From Zygaena filipendulae (lineage: Eukaryota; Arthropoda; Insecta; Lepidoptera; Zygaenidae), in contig OU015669.1 in assembly GCA_907165275.2 (NCBI GenBank), positions 6,470,501 through 6,534,500 of the forward strand: DNA of 64,000 bases. The letters are read 5' to 3'. The translations under genes were made by a program, and so were the position numbers. This document shows positions 1-12,609 of this stretch, in pieces. The notes beneath the pieces were generated by a model, which was given only the letters and a program-made list of their open reading frames with translations, searched no databases and was not told where the DNA came from. The stretch's first letter is position 1; the number at the start of each line of letters is the position of its first letter.

Positions 1-2164
1 ATTATCGAATCACTAGAAGATGACGACTCGAATACCCGACGTTTGCCATGTTAAGTTAGATTCGATTATGACAAGTGTATTGAAAGTGAACATACAACTG
101 AATGTTACACAATTTACAGTCTTAGGTGGTGGTTCGAAGACTTTGAAATTCCATTTCGAACTGTATACTTCGGTTGTAAATATATAATGAGGGTTAATAC
201 GAGACGTTATTTGTGCAATCTTGACGGTTAGTTTTAAAGTCAAGCGAGCAAAGATTGACGGCTGCTATGATTATATATGGTTATGACAAAAATACTATTG
301 CATTTATCATAAAATATACTAATTTCGTCCATGCACCTATGTTATGGTGGAGAAGCTGTGTAATATCAATTCAGTAAATAACTGTTCTTTTTCTCATTTC
401 AATGTCTTTAAATGAAATAATATGACTCAAAATGTAGAGTTGCACAAACCTGCCAAATCTGTGGACATCCTCGCGCACAAACCGATCGAAAGTGTTCCGA
501 TTTTAACTTCAATTCAGAAGGGCTATTATGTAACCTTTGTTTCTATCATTTTTGGGTTGCAATCAAAAATATGACGGTTTTGCGATTACAATCTACACGT
601 TGTGACACTTAAAATATCTAGCAATCAACCAAAATAAAAACGTTGTAGCTGTCTTAACATGATTAATTATCACAAAATCGGTTTTTTCTGATTGAAACTG
701 AAATATAATGGCAATAAAAGTTACATAATTACCCTACAGAAGTTAAGTTTCCGTCAAGTGATAACTGATAAGTCACGAGTCGAGTCCTTAGTTTTGCGAT
801 TCATTCGCGTTCGAATTTAGAGTTTCCACTGTGGACTGCATAAAGTTTAGAATTGTTTGTTCTAAGCAGATTTCGTGTAACTTACGTTCGTGGTTCGAGT
901 TCTCGATTTAATCGCTCACGTACCTAGCGTAGGGTAAGCGTTCACACACAATCGTCGCGTGCATGAAGTGTCAATGAGCGACTTTCACGGAACGTGTGTA
1001 TATTGACTGACGTGAGGAAGCGCTTCACTAGCTTTCTTTACTTTATTGCGGTAGGTTATCGAGGATGAGATTTATGAGTTGCTTTTTAGAAAACCTGTTC
1101 CAGAAGGTTTTATGATCTAATAATATTTATTCCCAGTCACAATAACAAAAACTACTTATACAGAGTTTAAAGAGACTTACTTGTTTAGTACACGTATTCT
1201 GAATATGTACGTATAATACGTACGTTTAATACTGAGTTTCAGATGAAATCCCGAAATTCACTCGGGCGAGTCCACTGAGAACAGCTAGTAGGCACATTTA
1301 TTAACAGAGTTTATTTACGACCTTTTTCATAGTTCATTGAGTTCATTTTGATACACAAATATGGGTTTTTAAATAAACCACTACTAGAAAAACTCGATGA
1401 AATGTGTCGGGATTGAGTTTCTTATTCAACAATTCCAACGTCATGATTTAAATTTGTTGTGGGCAGAGCGGGTAGTAGGCACCTAGATCTCGCAGAGGTT
1501 ACCTCTCTATTTTCTGTTTTTATTACCTACTTTGTCTCGGGTATCCTTATTCTAAGGTCACGTTCAGCACCAATCTATCATTTATATTTCTCGCAGCAGG
1601 ATGTAATGTGAAACTATTAAACTTCACTGGTAATGTTATAGCTTAAATAAATCTAGATTTAAAATAGAAAATATACATTTATTTTAGTTAGTATATAGTT
1701 GAGTACCTGATTTAAAATAATGTCTGTTGCCGACAATTTCAGGAGGAAAAAATATTTCCAGCTCTTAAACTATCAATCAGTAATTAATCATGTTGATCTG
1801 TTACTTCATTGCGTATGGTATAAACCGGACAAACAAATATCAATTTGCCTAGTTTTAATAATAACATATTTGAGGAATTCTAAGTACTTCTAACAATACA
1901 GTGAACTAGCTGTTTCTTGCAGTTCCCTTCGAAACAGTTTTCTTCCTCGTTTCAGTAGATAGTAAAAAAAAATATTCCTCTTTTTATTATTAGGATTTGT
2001 TTAACAAATTTTTCCTATTTTTTAAATCCTCAGAAAGGTAGAAACCTTAAAATAAGTTCAAAAGTGGAACATGTTTTGTATGGACTATCAGATGACTAAT
2101 TAATAAAAAATCTGCCTGTTTAATTAATTACTATCCGTCAAGGGAAAAATCTGCCCTTACTTAC
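1..2164 (-). other. dysfusion intron sequence at the left edge
   Basis: AT-rich, no exon recognised. The expected next dys exon (continuing PAS-B after HRL) was looked for on the minus strand and not seen. The stretch 870-1020 is slightly richer in CpG but has no recognisable coding pattern. The short ORF at 13-243 has no supporting features. Confidence 0.5.
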
Positions 2165-2271
2165 TTAAGCGGTGCTTGTTCTGGGCTTCCTTGCAGCAGT
2201 CAGGATGGAGGAGGTGGTACCAGCTGACGCCGTGCAGCGAGGTACGGTCCCAGCCGAGATGCCATTCGCTA
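2165..2271 (-). CDS. dys: dysfusion exon, core of PAS-B
   Basis: A 107-nt exon (1 + 35 codons + 1). On the minus strand the acceptor is ttttttgtgcag and the donor TTAA|GTAAGT. Its first base T completes Asn from the previous exon, then SEWHLGWDRTSLHGVSWYHL and LHPDCCKEAQNKHRL follow. This is the PAS-B core: 'GVSWYHLLHPDC...AQ.KH' is the conserved bHLH-PAS pattern seen in SIM, TRH, NPAS4 and dysfusion. The last base begins the next codon, probably Ile as in 'KHRLITQSE' of the family (recalled, not checked). The next exon was not found in 1-2164, so the gene continues past the left edge. Confidence 0.85.
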
Positions 2272-4597
2272 CTGCACAAAAAAAGTTGTTACCTATTTAA
2301 TACATGATTACACTACACCATATAACATAATATATTTAGGGTTAAAATGTGTATCACATAAAAAAAGAAATAGTTTATTGCTGCTAGAACAAATTCAGTT
2401 TTATGCGAAACCTTTATGAAAAAAAAAACGTTTCATCGTGACGTTATACGTAACATTGTGCTTTCAAATAGTTTGGTTGATTACAGATAGTGCTGCGATG
2501 CCAAAAAGTACATTTCCTGCCCATGTATGTACTTTACATGCATCTGTTTTGTTCATTCAAACTACTAAAGTAATTAATATCACCTAAATATATTGTAAAT
2601 AAAACAAAGTAGCACATACGCAATATTCATCTCGGAAAAAATCGTATAGGTATATCTAGATGCGGAAACCAATCTAACAGCAGTTTTTTACCTAAACAAC
2701 AAACGTAAAACGTACTATGTATAATATAATATATATGAACGGTGCAATTTAAAACCTTGCATTAATACTCATACCTACAAAACTAATAGTAAAACTATAT
2801 TAGTAATCATGCCTTTTACCGCTTTTCGCCGAAGCTGTTTGTTCGACTTTGAAGCGGCTAGATTAAATGTGTTGTTTTCTCATAAAATTTAAAGGTGAAA
2901 CGCATATTAAAATAAAACGTTTCGCATGACACACAGAAGTATAAAAAATTATGAATATCCTTGCATTTTTTTTTATATCCTTACTGTACTACTATCTAGC
3001 CTTAATTTCAGTTTTAAAGCTTATTTTTTACAACTGCTACTTTAAAACAATGATTAGCTATTCATATACAAATTAAAAGCCAAGGCGCCAAATATTGCAG
3101 TTAATTTAAAGGTATATTATAATGTGTATAATTTATTACACTTACAATCATTATATGAATTATGAAATCATAATAAAGTCGGAACTGATTACCGGTAGTT
3201 TTCCAAATGAAACTAAATCGAATCGCATTCGTACTGACAAGGCCTCTTTATGATTGATCGATGCGATGACCCTTAGAGATAGGTACTTATTTGTTTTGGC
3301 TGTGTCAAGTTCACTTTAATTACATTTATCATTTGATAATTAACTGTCTTATTGATTGAGTTATTATACTTCCTCAAACAAACAAAAAGTGTAAGGCTCA
3401 TGGACTTTAAAGCGTTGAAAAGTGTTAAACCATAAGACTATAATCAACGTGAAGTCCAAATATATTTTTATTTATGAAAATAAAATCAATTATAACAATT
3501 CTGCACCCTATAGAATAACCCACAAACCAATGCTCAATATCATAAAAGAGAACACAGTCCTCTACGCTAGTTATAAAACTGTACAGTAGGGTAGATACAG
3601 TAGATTAAAATGTCAAATTTGTTTTTTGTATTCTACCAAATTCGAAAACCTCTTCAATTAACTAGCATTTTAATCATTAGAGGTTGTAGCGAAGCGGTTG
3701 TATACCACTCGTTATGATATCCTGCCTCATTTCTATTAGATACTTCTATTTTAAAAACTAATTGTGTTTTTTTATAATATTCTTATGTCATTGTCTTATG
3801 TTATTTAATTTCAAATTATTGTATTTTATATTCTTATATTTTGTATTTTATCAGACTCCTTATCTAAATTTCCTGCGTAACACATTAAAATTATATCTAT
3901 CAAATAAGTTATTTTCCTGTTTTAAAAATCTATTCTTATTATTTGAGCTAGCCGAAGGCATTTCTACCTAAAAACCTCACAAGGTATGTCTTATTCCTTC
4001 AATAAGCAATGTTTATCAGGTTGATCATAGTCTTAATTCATAAGACAATAGAATTGGCAGATAAAACGAACAATAAGAATCTGAAAACAATTTACTTGAT
4101 TATACGGTACCCGAAACGAATGACACACATTGATTCATACTTATGTGGCAATTTTTTCAAATCTCCTTATTAGGAATAGACAAAAATGAAAGTTCGAATA
4201 TGGAAATTTAATCAAATGTAATTCGATAATGATTTCTACCTGTAATAAAAATTAAAGCAAGTTAATGGAAGAATCACGGACCTGTTTGGAGGAATACTGT
4301 TCAATTTAATTAAGAAAACGTCCATTTTAATTCCAATTCATAGGGTTGTGGAATATCAATAAAATTACTTTGTTTGAAGAACATATATTCAATACAACAG
4401 AATATCCTGACTGAAAGAAATCCCTACTCTTCTTTTCTGTTTAGATTTTACTTTGCGACTGAGAAACGAAATGAATAAGTATAATATTTCGATTGGAACC
4501 AAATCTACACTGTCATTGTTTACTGAGAAGTAAAATTAAGTTTTTATTTTTCTATTATACTTAGTACCTAAAGGTAGATAATAAAAGCACTGGCCAC

Positions 4598-5351
4598 CAG
4601 TGGCGAAGGGTGAAATATTGAGAGAGGCAAGCCGGAAATCTATTTAGTACCTACTATAAATACGTAATTTCAACTTATTAAACTATCTACTTACCGCAAA
4701 TGGGTACCTAATTTCAACGTACGTTGCGTAACTGCTTTCACTATCACTACACACAACAACAAAAAAGTTCAACTTTAATACTAATCACTATTTAATTTAA
4801 TACCAAGAAATAAATTCTAATACGTGACACTAACTAACAAATTCAAATTTTCGATTTTTTCGTCATAAACTCAAGTTGTCTGTCAACAGTCATCTCAGAA
4901 TGTCCGCTTCGTTTCGAATTTCTAGGACCAATAAGGATATTTGTTGAGACAGTAATAGAAAATGCGTGCGCGTGAGTGAAATGGAGAGAGTAACTCGATT
5001 TGTAGCGGCTTACCAAAGTAGCTATTTTAGCCGGCTGCCTGCGACCTTGATGTGACGTCACGGCATTATTTTGTATGGAAGTTTAACTGCCAAAAAGCCG
5101 ATCGCGCCAGCGGCTTATTTTATAACACTTTGTTGTTGAAGAGCAAATTTTGTTTGATAGTTTAGGCGTTTTGTAATGTTTTCTACTCAGTAGAGATAAT
5201 TTTTGTAGTATTTCAGTAGATTCTACTAAAATACTTACTACAAAAAATTATTGATTGTGCCATTTCTAAATTACGGTAGAGAGAGTGGTTGTGTTCCCAA
5301 CTTCTGAAGGGAAGCCGGTGGGAATCGGCTTGTATGGTACCTTCGCCACTG
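4598..5351. mobile_element. Non-autonomous hAT element (754 bp) with 8-bp TSD
   Basis: Ends CAGTGGCGAAGG and CCTTCGCCACTG are perfect 12-bp terminal inverted repeats of the hAT type (CAGTGGCG). The eight bases outside each end (4590-4597 and 5352-5359) are both CTGGCCAC, a perfect hAT-length duplication. No transposase frame remains inside. An internal hairpin (about 5201-5251, ataatttttgtagta with its complement) lies near the right end. Confidence 0.88.
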
Positions 5352-6128
5352 CTGGCCACCGGGATAAAGCTTACCTACTTACTGTGAATTTCTTTTATCA
5401 AAGTTATAGGTTCATTATTGAGACATTATTGAGAGCATAGACACTATTAACTGAAAAAACAGATTCACGTACAAGACGATACCTAACATAAGTAGGTGCT
5501 GTCACAAACCCTGTTTTTTAACTTTTGCTGCATTATAATACCTCTTTCTGTGACGATAGACATACGTATCGTAAGTGGTAGCAAAACAAAATAAATTAAG
5601 CGGTTCAACTGTCGAGTAATTACCTTGTAAATAAATTCATCTCATCGACATTTCTACAACATTAATAACGTCCAATAGAGACAGAACAATGATGTTTACG
5701 GTTGTCACATGTAATATAATAATGGATGTGGCGACATATATGGTGGAGCGTGATTTGACTAACTCAGAGAATAAATTGCATAGGTTTACGATATTATATA
5801 ATATTGATAATACTTGGATAATTATTCTACACAGCGGCAGCGCCACCTGGACCAAAATTACGTATAAGCAGAACTTGTAGGTATTGCGTGTGGCTGCAGT
5901 CAGACAACTGATATAATATACTTATATACTTCTTTGTTGTATAAAGATACCCAGACGCAGGGTTATCTAGCAGAAATATTCATTACTTAATTAGTTAAAT
6001 ATTTTCCCCGATGCGGCAATTGAACCCGCTACACTTATTTATTTATTTATTAGGTTCTCCAACAATGAGTACAACTACATACTTGGCGTAGGAGTGAGGT
6101 TTATCAGCTTAGGTCATTACACCATCTT

Positions 6129-6262
6129 CTCCTCTAGCCAAATTGACATTCTACAATCGTTAAAGCATATAAAACTAAGGTTTATTGACATTTTAGAATC
6201 GTCAACGCATAGAACACTAACGTTTCTATAACTTAACGAGAATGTCAATTTGGCTAGGGGGG
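6129..6262. mobile_element. MITE, 'CTAGCCAA' family, 134 bp
   Basis: Terminal inverted repeats of about 20 bp (CTAGCCAAATTGACATTCT and its complement) followed inside by 'acaatcgttaa.gcata'. Same family as the copies at 9888, 11485 and about 60065. Confidence 0.75.
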
Positions 6263-6760
6263 CTGTGCTGTCGTCAAATTCATGCCGATGACGCGAAATC
6301 GCGTAGTACTGTAGGGATGTCTTTGAAAAAGTTTCAATGCAATTAAAACCAAAAAAACTACAGCTTCCCAAATAAAGTAAGTCTTAAAGGTTAATACCAA
6401 GAATAATTATAATGTTTGTCATTCATGAATTATCCAGTTGGTAAGTTCACAGTGAGTTGTGTTCAAACGAGTCACAAGTCACCGTATTACCCATGACAGT
6501 TGTCTTAGCATGACTGTAGTAAGCTTTTTACATAAAGTTCTCTTGGTGTGTATTTAATTCGTATTGAATATTGATCACATTTTCCATTTAAGCATGGATT
6601 ACATTGTCTAGAGTACAGCGTGTCAAAAGTGGTCATTCGAGAACTTAATGTAGGTATAATTTAATCAGGTTAAGAACTTCCTTATTGACTTATTTCATTA
6701 AATTTGGTTCTTCAACAACTAGTTTATTGGTTTTACAATAAATTAATGTAGATAATATTA

Positions 6761-6960
6761 CCGCTGGTGTGGTGGTAAGTACACCTGCTGCTACGAAAGA
6801 TATCGCAGGTTCGTTCCCCGTATCAGTGATCACTAATGTTTAACATTTATGTTATGTATGAGTCTTTTAAGTTAGATAATAATAGTTGTAAGAGGTTGTC
6901 AACTGAAAATTTGCGGATTCGCTGAGTCTCATTTCTTTTTTGCCGTAATAAATACATTAT
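6761..6960 (+). mobile_element. Possible tRNA-related SINE
   Basis: 'ggtgtggtggtaagtacacc' resembles an A box and GGTTCGTTCCCC (6809-6820) a pol III B box, spaced as in a tRNA. The 3' boundary is not clear. It does not fold as an intact tRNA. Confidence 0.45.
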
Positions 6961-8760
6961 ACCATTCTGTAAAAAAAACTGTAACTTGTGCTGGTTTATT
7001 TTATTTTATTATTTTATTTATATTATTTATTATTAAGGACCTCTGTGACGAGCTGGTGTTTACCTAAACTATCAAGTTGTAATAGGTTCCGGTACGATAT
7101 GTAGGTACGTACTTTGTAATCGAGATAAAAAGTGGCACGTAGCATTTTCGGGCCTCAAAATATTTCTGTAGTCAAATAGAACGTCGATTCATTCAATCGT
7201 TGTGACGTAAAAGTAGTAAGTATATAAGAATTAAAAATATTTGTAGGGTTCTATTAAAGTCATTCATGCTCAACCACCGGTAGGACCCGTGAACAACCGG
7301 CCTCCATATGCCATCTTAGGTGCACGGAGTCAAAGCTGCGTCATTGTATGCAAAGTTTGCCCGCTACCGCGCAGGTGACGATATAATGTTTACATTTCAA
7401 AACATGATGCCTGCGATACCGCGGAAAACTAACTCGTATCATATTCATTGTGCTTTCGTTCAGAAATGTCAAGCTAATCAAGGAATATCTATTTTACATA
7501 CATTTTCACCTCACAAGCTCAAAAAGCAAGCTTTTGTTGCTGAGTGAAATATAATTTTCCTCGCTTATAAATATGGTACTACTAGAGTCACTTTTTAATC
7601 TAATAAGAAAAATCTTCTTATCTAATTTTATTTTCTTTTTATATTTTTTCAAATTTTTAATTTACTTTAGTGTAAATTATTCAATTTAATTTCCATTGAT
7701 TGATTAGGTATTATTCTTAAAACTTGTTGTAAAAAGTTGCGTTTATAACAAAAGAGCAAAGTTTCTTTTTTCGTGTACTTTAAATCTAATTTCTCACTAC
7801 ACTCGTGGTTCAATTATGAAATCCTTTCCTTGCTCGGGATTCAAACTAACACGCGCCCACGCCACTATACTAAATTTGCTCTATTAATACACGAATAATT
7901 ACGTATAATTCAATTTTAAAAATGTTTACTGTATACTAGTCCACATTTGAATACTCATTTTTCATGTTTTGTTTACCAGAAAAACAATTAGGACCCTTAC
8001 AGAGTTGAAATTAGCTAAGGTACCTACACGCCCACAAAAAAATAAAATTTTCAGAAGAACATGTAAAGTAGAAGTAGGGACTATTATTTTACGATAATTC
8101 TACAGTATTTAAACTCGTTATCAAAACGTTTAATTAAAAAAATGAAAAAAAGTGGTTGTTTTGGTATTTTTTTATAGCGGCAGACGCCAGTTTCACTGCC
8201 ACAACCTAAGGATAACGAATACGGTGATAAGTTATTGTAATTCAGTTTTTTTGCAAGCTAGAATGAGTTACAATATATCATATACATTACTTACTGACCA
8301 TAACAAAACAATATTATTCATTTATAAGAAGAACAACGAGTTACATATCGTCTTATTATTTTGTACCTACCATTGAGTGCATACGCTGTCTCTGAGACGT
8401 CCCATGAATATGAAACGCTCTCAATAGAGATGTTGTCATACATATGCGCACCATTGACGAACAGTAGCTCTCTGTGACAGTTTCGCATCAATAACGCTTG
8501 TTTATTGTTTACAAAGAACCTTGAACCACTGTGGAGAATTCATTCTGCACATTTACATATTAGGAAGTTTACAAAAGAGAAATTGCGCTCGCGTTCCAAT
8601 GTCGCTTTAATATTACGGTACTATCTTTCTTTTAAGACTTAGTTAATCATAAATATATTTTTTTGACGAATGTAATGAACCACAGAACATATAGGTAGAG
8701 TCGATGACTCTACTATGTGCTTGATTGTGGTTCCATGTTCTTCGTACACTGATTTTTACA

Positions 8761-8858
8761 CATCGGCGTGCAGGATCTTCAATTTCATGGCGTGTAAGGT
8801 GATGAAAATGCAGGTGGCGCCGTGCACGACGCACTCGCTCGTTTCTGGCATCGCCAGC
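8761..8858 (-). pseudogene. Decayed partial duplicate of the dysfusion PAS-B-start exon
   Basis: About 98 bp align without gaps to the 3' half of the exon at 8935-9119, with roughly 16 mismatches by hand (about 80-85% identity). In the matching minus-strand frame it reads LAMPETSECVVHGATCIFIT then LHAMKLKILHADV, so it has no internal stop but about eight amino-acid changes in 32, including charge changes. The first half of the exon is missing, no acceptor precedes it, and the donor is degraded: the frame hits TAA right after the aligned part. It is most likely a tandem exon-duplication remnant, less likely a minor alternative exon. Confidence 0.75.
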
Positions 8859-8934
8859 AAGATAGTTGAGTGAGTAAAACATCTCAAGTCACCTATAAAC
8901 TAGTTCCAGTTCCTACAGTTGTGCTTTAACTTAC

Positions 8935-9119
8935 TTGGCGTCGACGTGCAGTATCTTCATGTCCATGGCGTGCACGGTGGTGAAGACGTTGGTGGCGCCG
9001 TGCACGACGCACTCGCGCGTCTCCGGCATCGCCAGCGGCGTGCACACCGCCAGGAACACGGGCTCGTTGCGGCTGCACAGCGGCAGGTACGACACGTAGT
9101 GCCCGCGCACCAGGACCAC
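8935..9119 (-). CDS. dys: dysfusion exon, inter-PAS linker and start of PAS-B
   Basis: A 185-nt exon on the minus strand. The acceptor follows a T-run (ttttttgtag) and the donor is GCCAA|GTAAGT. It encodes VVLVRGHYVSYLPLCSRNEP, continues FLAVCTPLAMPETREC, then NVFTTVHAMDMKILHVDA. The 'GHY...FLAVCTPLAMPE' stretch and 'FTTVHAMDMKILHVD' (opening strand of PAS-B) match the dysfusion/NPAS4 group. Entry is phase 0; two bases (AA) are left at the 3' end and join the first base of the exon at 2165-2271 to give Asn. Very high GC, with many third-position G/C. A decayed partial copy lies 77 bp further downstream at 8761-8858. Confidence 0.86.
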
Positions 9120-9887
9120 CTACAAAAAAATATTCGGTGAAACATTCCTATAATATCTATCTCTTTTTTTGGACTTTCACGTATAGCCAGATTCAAATAA
9201 AATAAAATAAATTGTTTTTCTAAATATTAGGATTATTGCCTGGTTTGTAATTGCAAACCATGGTCACAGATAAAATGGTGTTATAGCCGGCAAAATCTTT
9301 CTCGGAACGATTGGTGGAGATCGAAGAAATCAGCTTGAAACGTCATACCTATAGAGATATAGGTATCTAAAGAGATTTACGCACGTGAAAAACCGTCACT
9401 GCGAAAACGATTGTCCAATAGAGTAGGTAACAAAACATAAAAAAATCGTGTGTTTCGTGAAACGAAAACAAATGACATTGATCATAACGTTGCTTAAGCT
9501 TAAGCTCCTTGATATATTAAATAACCAATCTAATATATCAATGCTTAAGCTTAATATTTTTGTTGGAATTTGATTTATTAGTGCTTTTTTTAAAAGTATA
9601 TTTTCAAAAATTACCACGCAAGAATTACAGAGAACTTGGGTCCCGCGTATAAAATTTTATGTATTTATACACTTAGTATGTTTCTTTACTGTACCTACAA
9701 GGTGACCTTTTCTCATGTTCAGTCGAATCTAATAAATAACATTTGACAATAAAGAGAGAGTCGATTTAATTATGTATATGTAACCCATAATTTAATCTTT
9801 GACTGTCGTTCTAATACAATAAATATAGTCCCGGATATTTCATAGACAGTAGGTATTCGGTGAATTACTTTTAATAAATGACCTGCC

Positions 9888-10084
9888 CCCCTAGCCAAGT
9901 TGACAATCTACAATCGTTAACGCATAGAAAACTAGAATAGAAAACTTTGGTCAGCCAATCAAAACTCTAGCTTTACGTGACCACTTGAAAACTAGAGTTT
10001 TGATTGGCTGACCAAGTGACATGACGGTTCGTTACTTATGTTTTCTATGCGTTAACGATTGTAGAATATCAACTTGGCTAACCC
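9888..10084. mobile_element. MITE, 'CTAGCCAA' family, with a nested second inverted repeat
   Basis: Outer inverted repeats of about 45 bp: CTAGCCAAGTTGACAATCTA...cgcatagaaaac on the left and its near-complement at 10038-10080. Inside is a perfect 24-bp inverted repeat (9947-9970 / 9992-10015, starting TTGGTCAGCCAATC). No coding capacity. Confidence 0.82.
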
Positions 10085-10537
10085 GGTTGAACCTTTAACT
10101 TGGACGTTCTCAGAAATATTTAACCTCTTAAAAAGAAACATTTAAAACTAAGTGGATACGACAGTTGAATGTTACAGTTGCTAATACTATTATGTCAAGG
10201 TTAATTTGAAAGTAAAAGCTAAATATCTGTAACAGAATTCATTTTGAGAGGTAAAACTGCTTGTACTTTTAACTATGACTGTCTATGACCCGAAAGTCGG
10301 AGCTTTTAATGCGGCACGGGCGTGTCGCTTTGACATTCTTTAAACTTTTAACAACAATAGCTAGATAACAGGCGTTCGACACAATAGTTCACAGTTCAAC
10401 CGCTCACCGGCGCGAGCGCAGGCTGTAGAGCAATCTTCGATACGGATCCATGCGGCCTTGGTCTATAATATTTTATTGAATTGATCGGTCTCATATTATC
10501 TGTTGTGGGCACTAGGTAACTTATTAATATAGTATCT

Positions 10538-11006
10538 ACTAGCTGTTCCCTGCGGTTTCACTCGCGTTACTTTGGACTTCTCGCGGTAACTTCAGAAATA
10601 AAAAGTAGGTACCTACCTTAAATCCGTTTCTGTACTCTCAACAACGTGTACCTATGCAAAAGTGTATATAGTACATACTTGGACGCCGATAAGCAATTAC
10701 ATGTTAATAGACAAAATGAAGTTAAATGATACGAGTACAAAACGCTTAATTAAGAGTTATAGTATGTTTTTTAATTTTGAGTTTACTTTATTACATTTTT
10801 TAAATACCAACAAAATGTTGAACATACTAAAAAAATGTTGACACAAAATGGCGCTATAATTTTATAACACGATTTAAGTAGGTACTCAAAATTTGTCCAG
10901 TGTGGGTTCACATATTATTGCTTATCTTTGTCTAGTTAACTCGTGGAAACGTATCAAACAAACAAACAAGTAAACAAACAAACTCACATTTATAATATAA
11001 GTTAGG
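10538..11006 (-). mobile_element. Helitron-like element, interrupted
   Basis: CTAGCTGTTCCCTGCGGTTTCACTCGCG at one end (split here by description only: CTAG terminus then hairpin CGCGGTTTCACTCGCG-like) and the (AAAC)n plus 'catttataatataagt' 5' end at 10955-11006. About 250 bp of unrelated AT-rich sequence sits between. Orientation: 5' TC end on the right. Confidence 0.65.
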
Positions 11007-11484
11007 GTTTATATCGTTTCGCGTGTACGAGTAATAATGAAATAATAAAGTAAAACAAGCCGGCACTAAGACGAATTGATAAATGTTTAAGTGAAATCGA
11101 TATGTTTTGTTATATCTACTTTTAGATTTATGTTAAAGTTGGTTATTAAATACAGGGTCATATTGTTACGGTTGAACTTGATTTTTCTAAACTGACCTAC
11201 ATATCGACAGCAGCGATGGTCCAGTGCTTAACGGACCTGACTTCTACACCAGGTGACACGGGTGATCCTCACGTCAAGATAAACATGTAATGGATATTTG
11301 TATTTACCCGAGTCTGGCTGTTTAATATGTATGTATAAGTTGTGTTAAAAGGATGTGCGTATGTAAGTATGTACAACACAAAAAGTATATAACTAAAGTA
11401 CTATAGCAGTTATCTGGTAGCTTGTACCATGGTACAAGCTCTGTTTACTTTGGGACCAGTCCGAAACATTGGACGTTTTTACGT

Positions 11485-11558
11485 GTGACATGATAATTTC
11501 CTTGGTAGGTATTCTATAGCTTTAACGATCATAGATTGTCAACTTGGTTAAGAGGGCA
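11485..11558. mobile_element. Fragment of the 'CTAGCCAA' MITE
   Basis: One end only: 'ctatagctttaacgatcata' then 'gattgtcaacttggtta' followed by a G/A-rich edge, matching the right end of the 9888 copy with substitutions. Confidence 0.55.
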
Positions 11559-12470
11559 GGTAGTGCTATGTGATAGGTAATAGCCAAGCATAAAGTTTTT
11601 CATTATCTATCGTTTAATCGGTTATGGCTATCATGTTAGATCTAACATACCTACCTACTGACCTATTTTATGGAAGTACATAATATTTATTGATTAGAAT
11701 GTCAATAATAATAATATGTCTATTAGCTTTAAAGGTATGCGAAATGCGATAAATAGATTGTTATTGGTACCTTCAAATTCTTGAATTTCTTACAAAAAAA
11801 GTCAAATGAGCTTTTTCAGTTAAGCTTACGTCTTCTGCAGTTAGCAACGATAGACATACCTACACATATTTTATAATTAAAAATTAACCGTAAGTTTTAA
11901 CTAATACTATAAGTTATTTAATTGTAAGTAGGTATTTCTACATGTTATGTATTGTAGAACATAGTTATGTTTTCCCCACCCACTGTGATTAAAAGAGCGT
12001 ACGTAATGACAATAGATTAACCAGATACGATACTGTGCCAGACGAATGCGGTTGAATACGATACGATACGTTCAAGCATACGCCACCGCAATTAGCCATA
12101 GTCACAAGTCAAACGCTTTTGAACTATTGCAGTTCGCTGAAACAAGAACACTATGTAACTCTCGACAAAAGGTTTAATATTTAGATATTATTTTGCAGTA
12201 TTCTTTTGTGCGAAATTCACGTTTCCTGTTTATTATCCTGTTATTCAAAAATGCTCTCTTTCTACTGTGAAGGAATTCTTAAAAAAATTACCCCTTTTAT
12301 ATGCATTAAGAGAAGGGTTATAAACAAATAAACGTTTTGACAGCATTGATATATAGTTTCTTGATTTCATTTCTTATACTCGATTATAAAATAGGTACTA
12401 AATTAGTTGAGTATATACACGAACACTCATCTTGTCTGTTCTTTTTTTGCATGCATTGTCTGGTTTTGTT

Positions 12471-12601
12471 ATCCGCGATTCTGTACATTGAATATTTTTA
12501 ACAAAAAATTACAGGGGACGATAAAAGAAGAGATCTCGGGAACAAAAGTTATAATTTTTTTTTTACTTTTCACGCGAATGAAACCGCGGGGCACAGCTAG
12601 T
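12471..12601 (+). mobile_element. Helitron-like fragment, second subfamily
   Basis: Starts with 'atccgcgattctgtacattg' as in the longer copy at 47732 and ends in hairpin 'cgaatgaaaccgcgg' then GCACAGCTAGT. The middle is deleted relative to that copy. Confidence 0.65.
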
Positions 12602-12609
12602 TTTTAAAT

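Larger units (their letters stand above)
2272..8934 (-). other. dysfusion intron of 6.66 kb
   Basis: Lies between the two PAS-B exons. It contains the hAT derivative (4598-5351), one 'CTAGCCAA' MITE (6129-6262), a tRNA-related SINE (from 6761) and the decayed exon copy (8761-8858). I see nothing assignable in 2272-4589, 5360-6128, 6265-6760 or 6960-8760 apart from A/T-rich low-complexity sequence such as 7001-7035. Confidence 0.6.

Noticed and set aside
7812..7880. B-box-like motifs suggesting tRNAs or SINEs (also near 6009-6037, 26679-26750, 30484-30560)
   Set aside because: None folds as a tRNA, and A-box, B-box and tail do not occur together convincingly.
8919..9196. ORFs at 8919-9140 (+) and 8957-9196 (-) over the dysfusion exon
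   Set aside because: They are out-of-frame readings of the GC-rich exon at 8935-9119; only the minus-strand frame starting VVLVRGHY fits PAS proteins and the splice sites.
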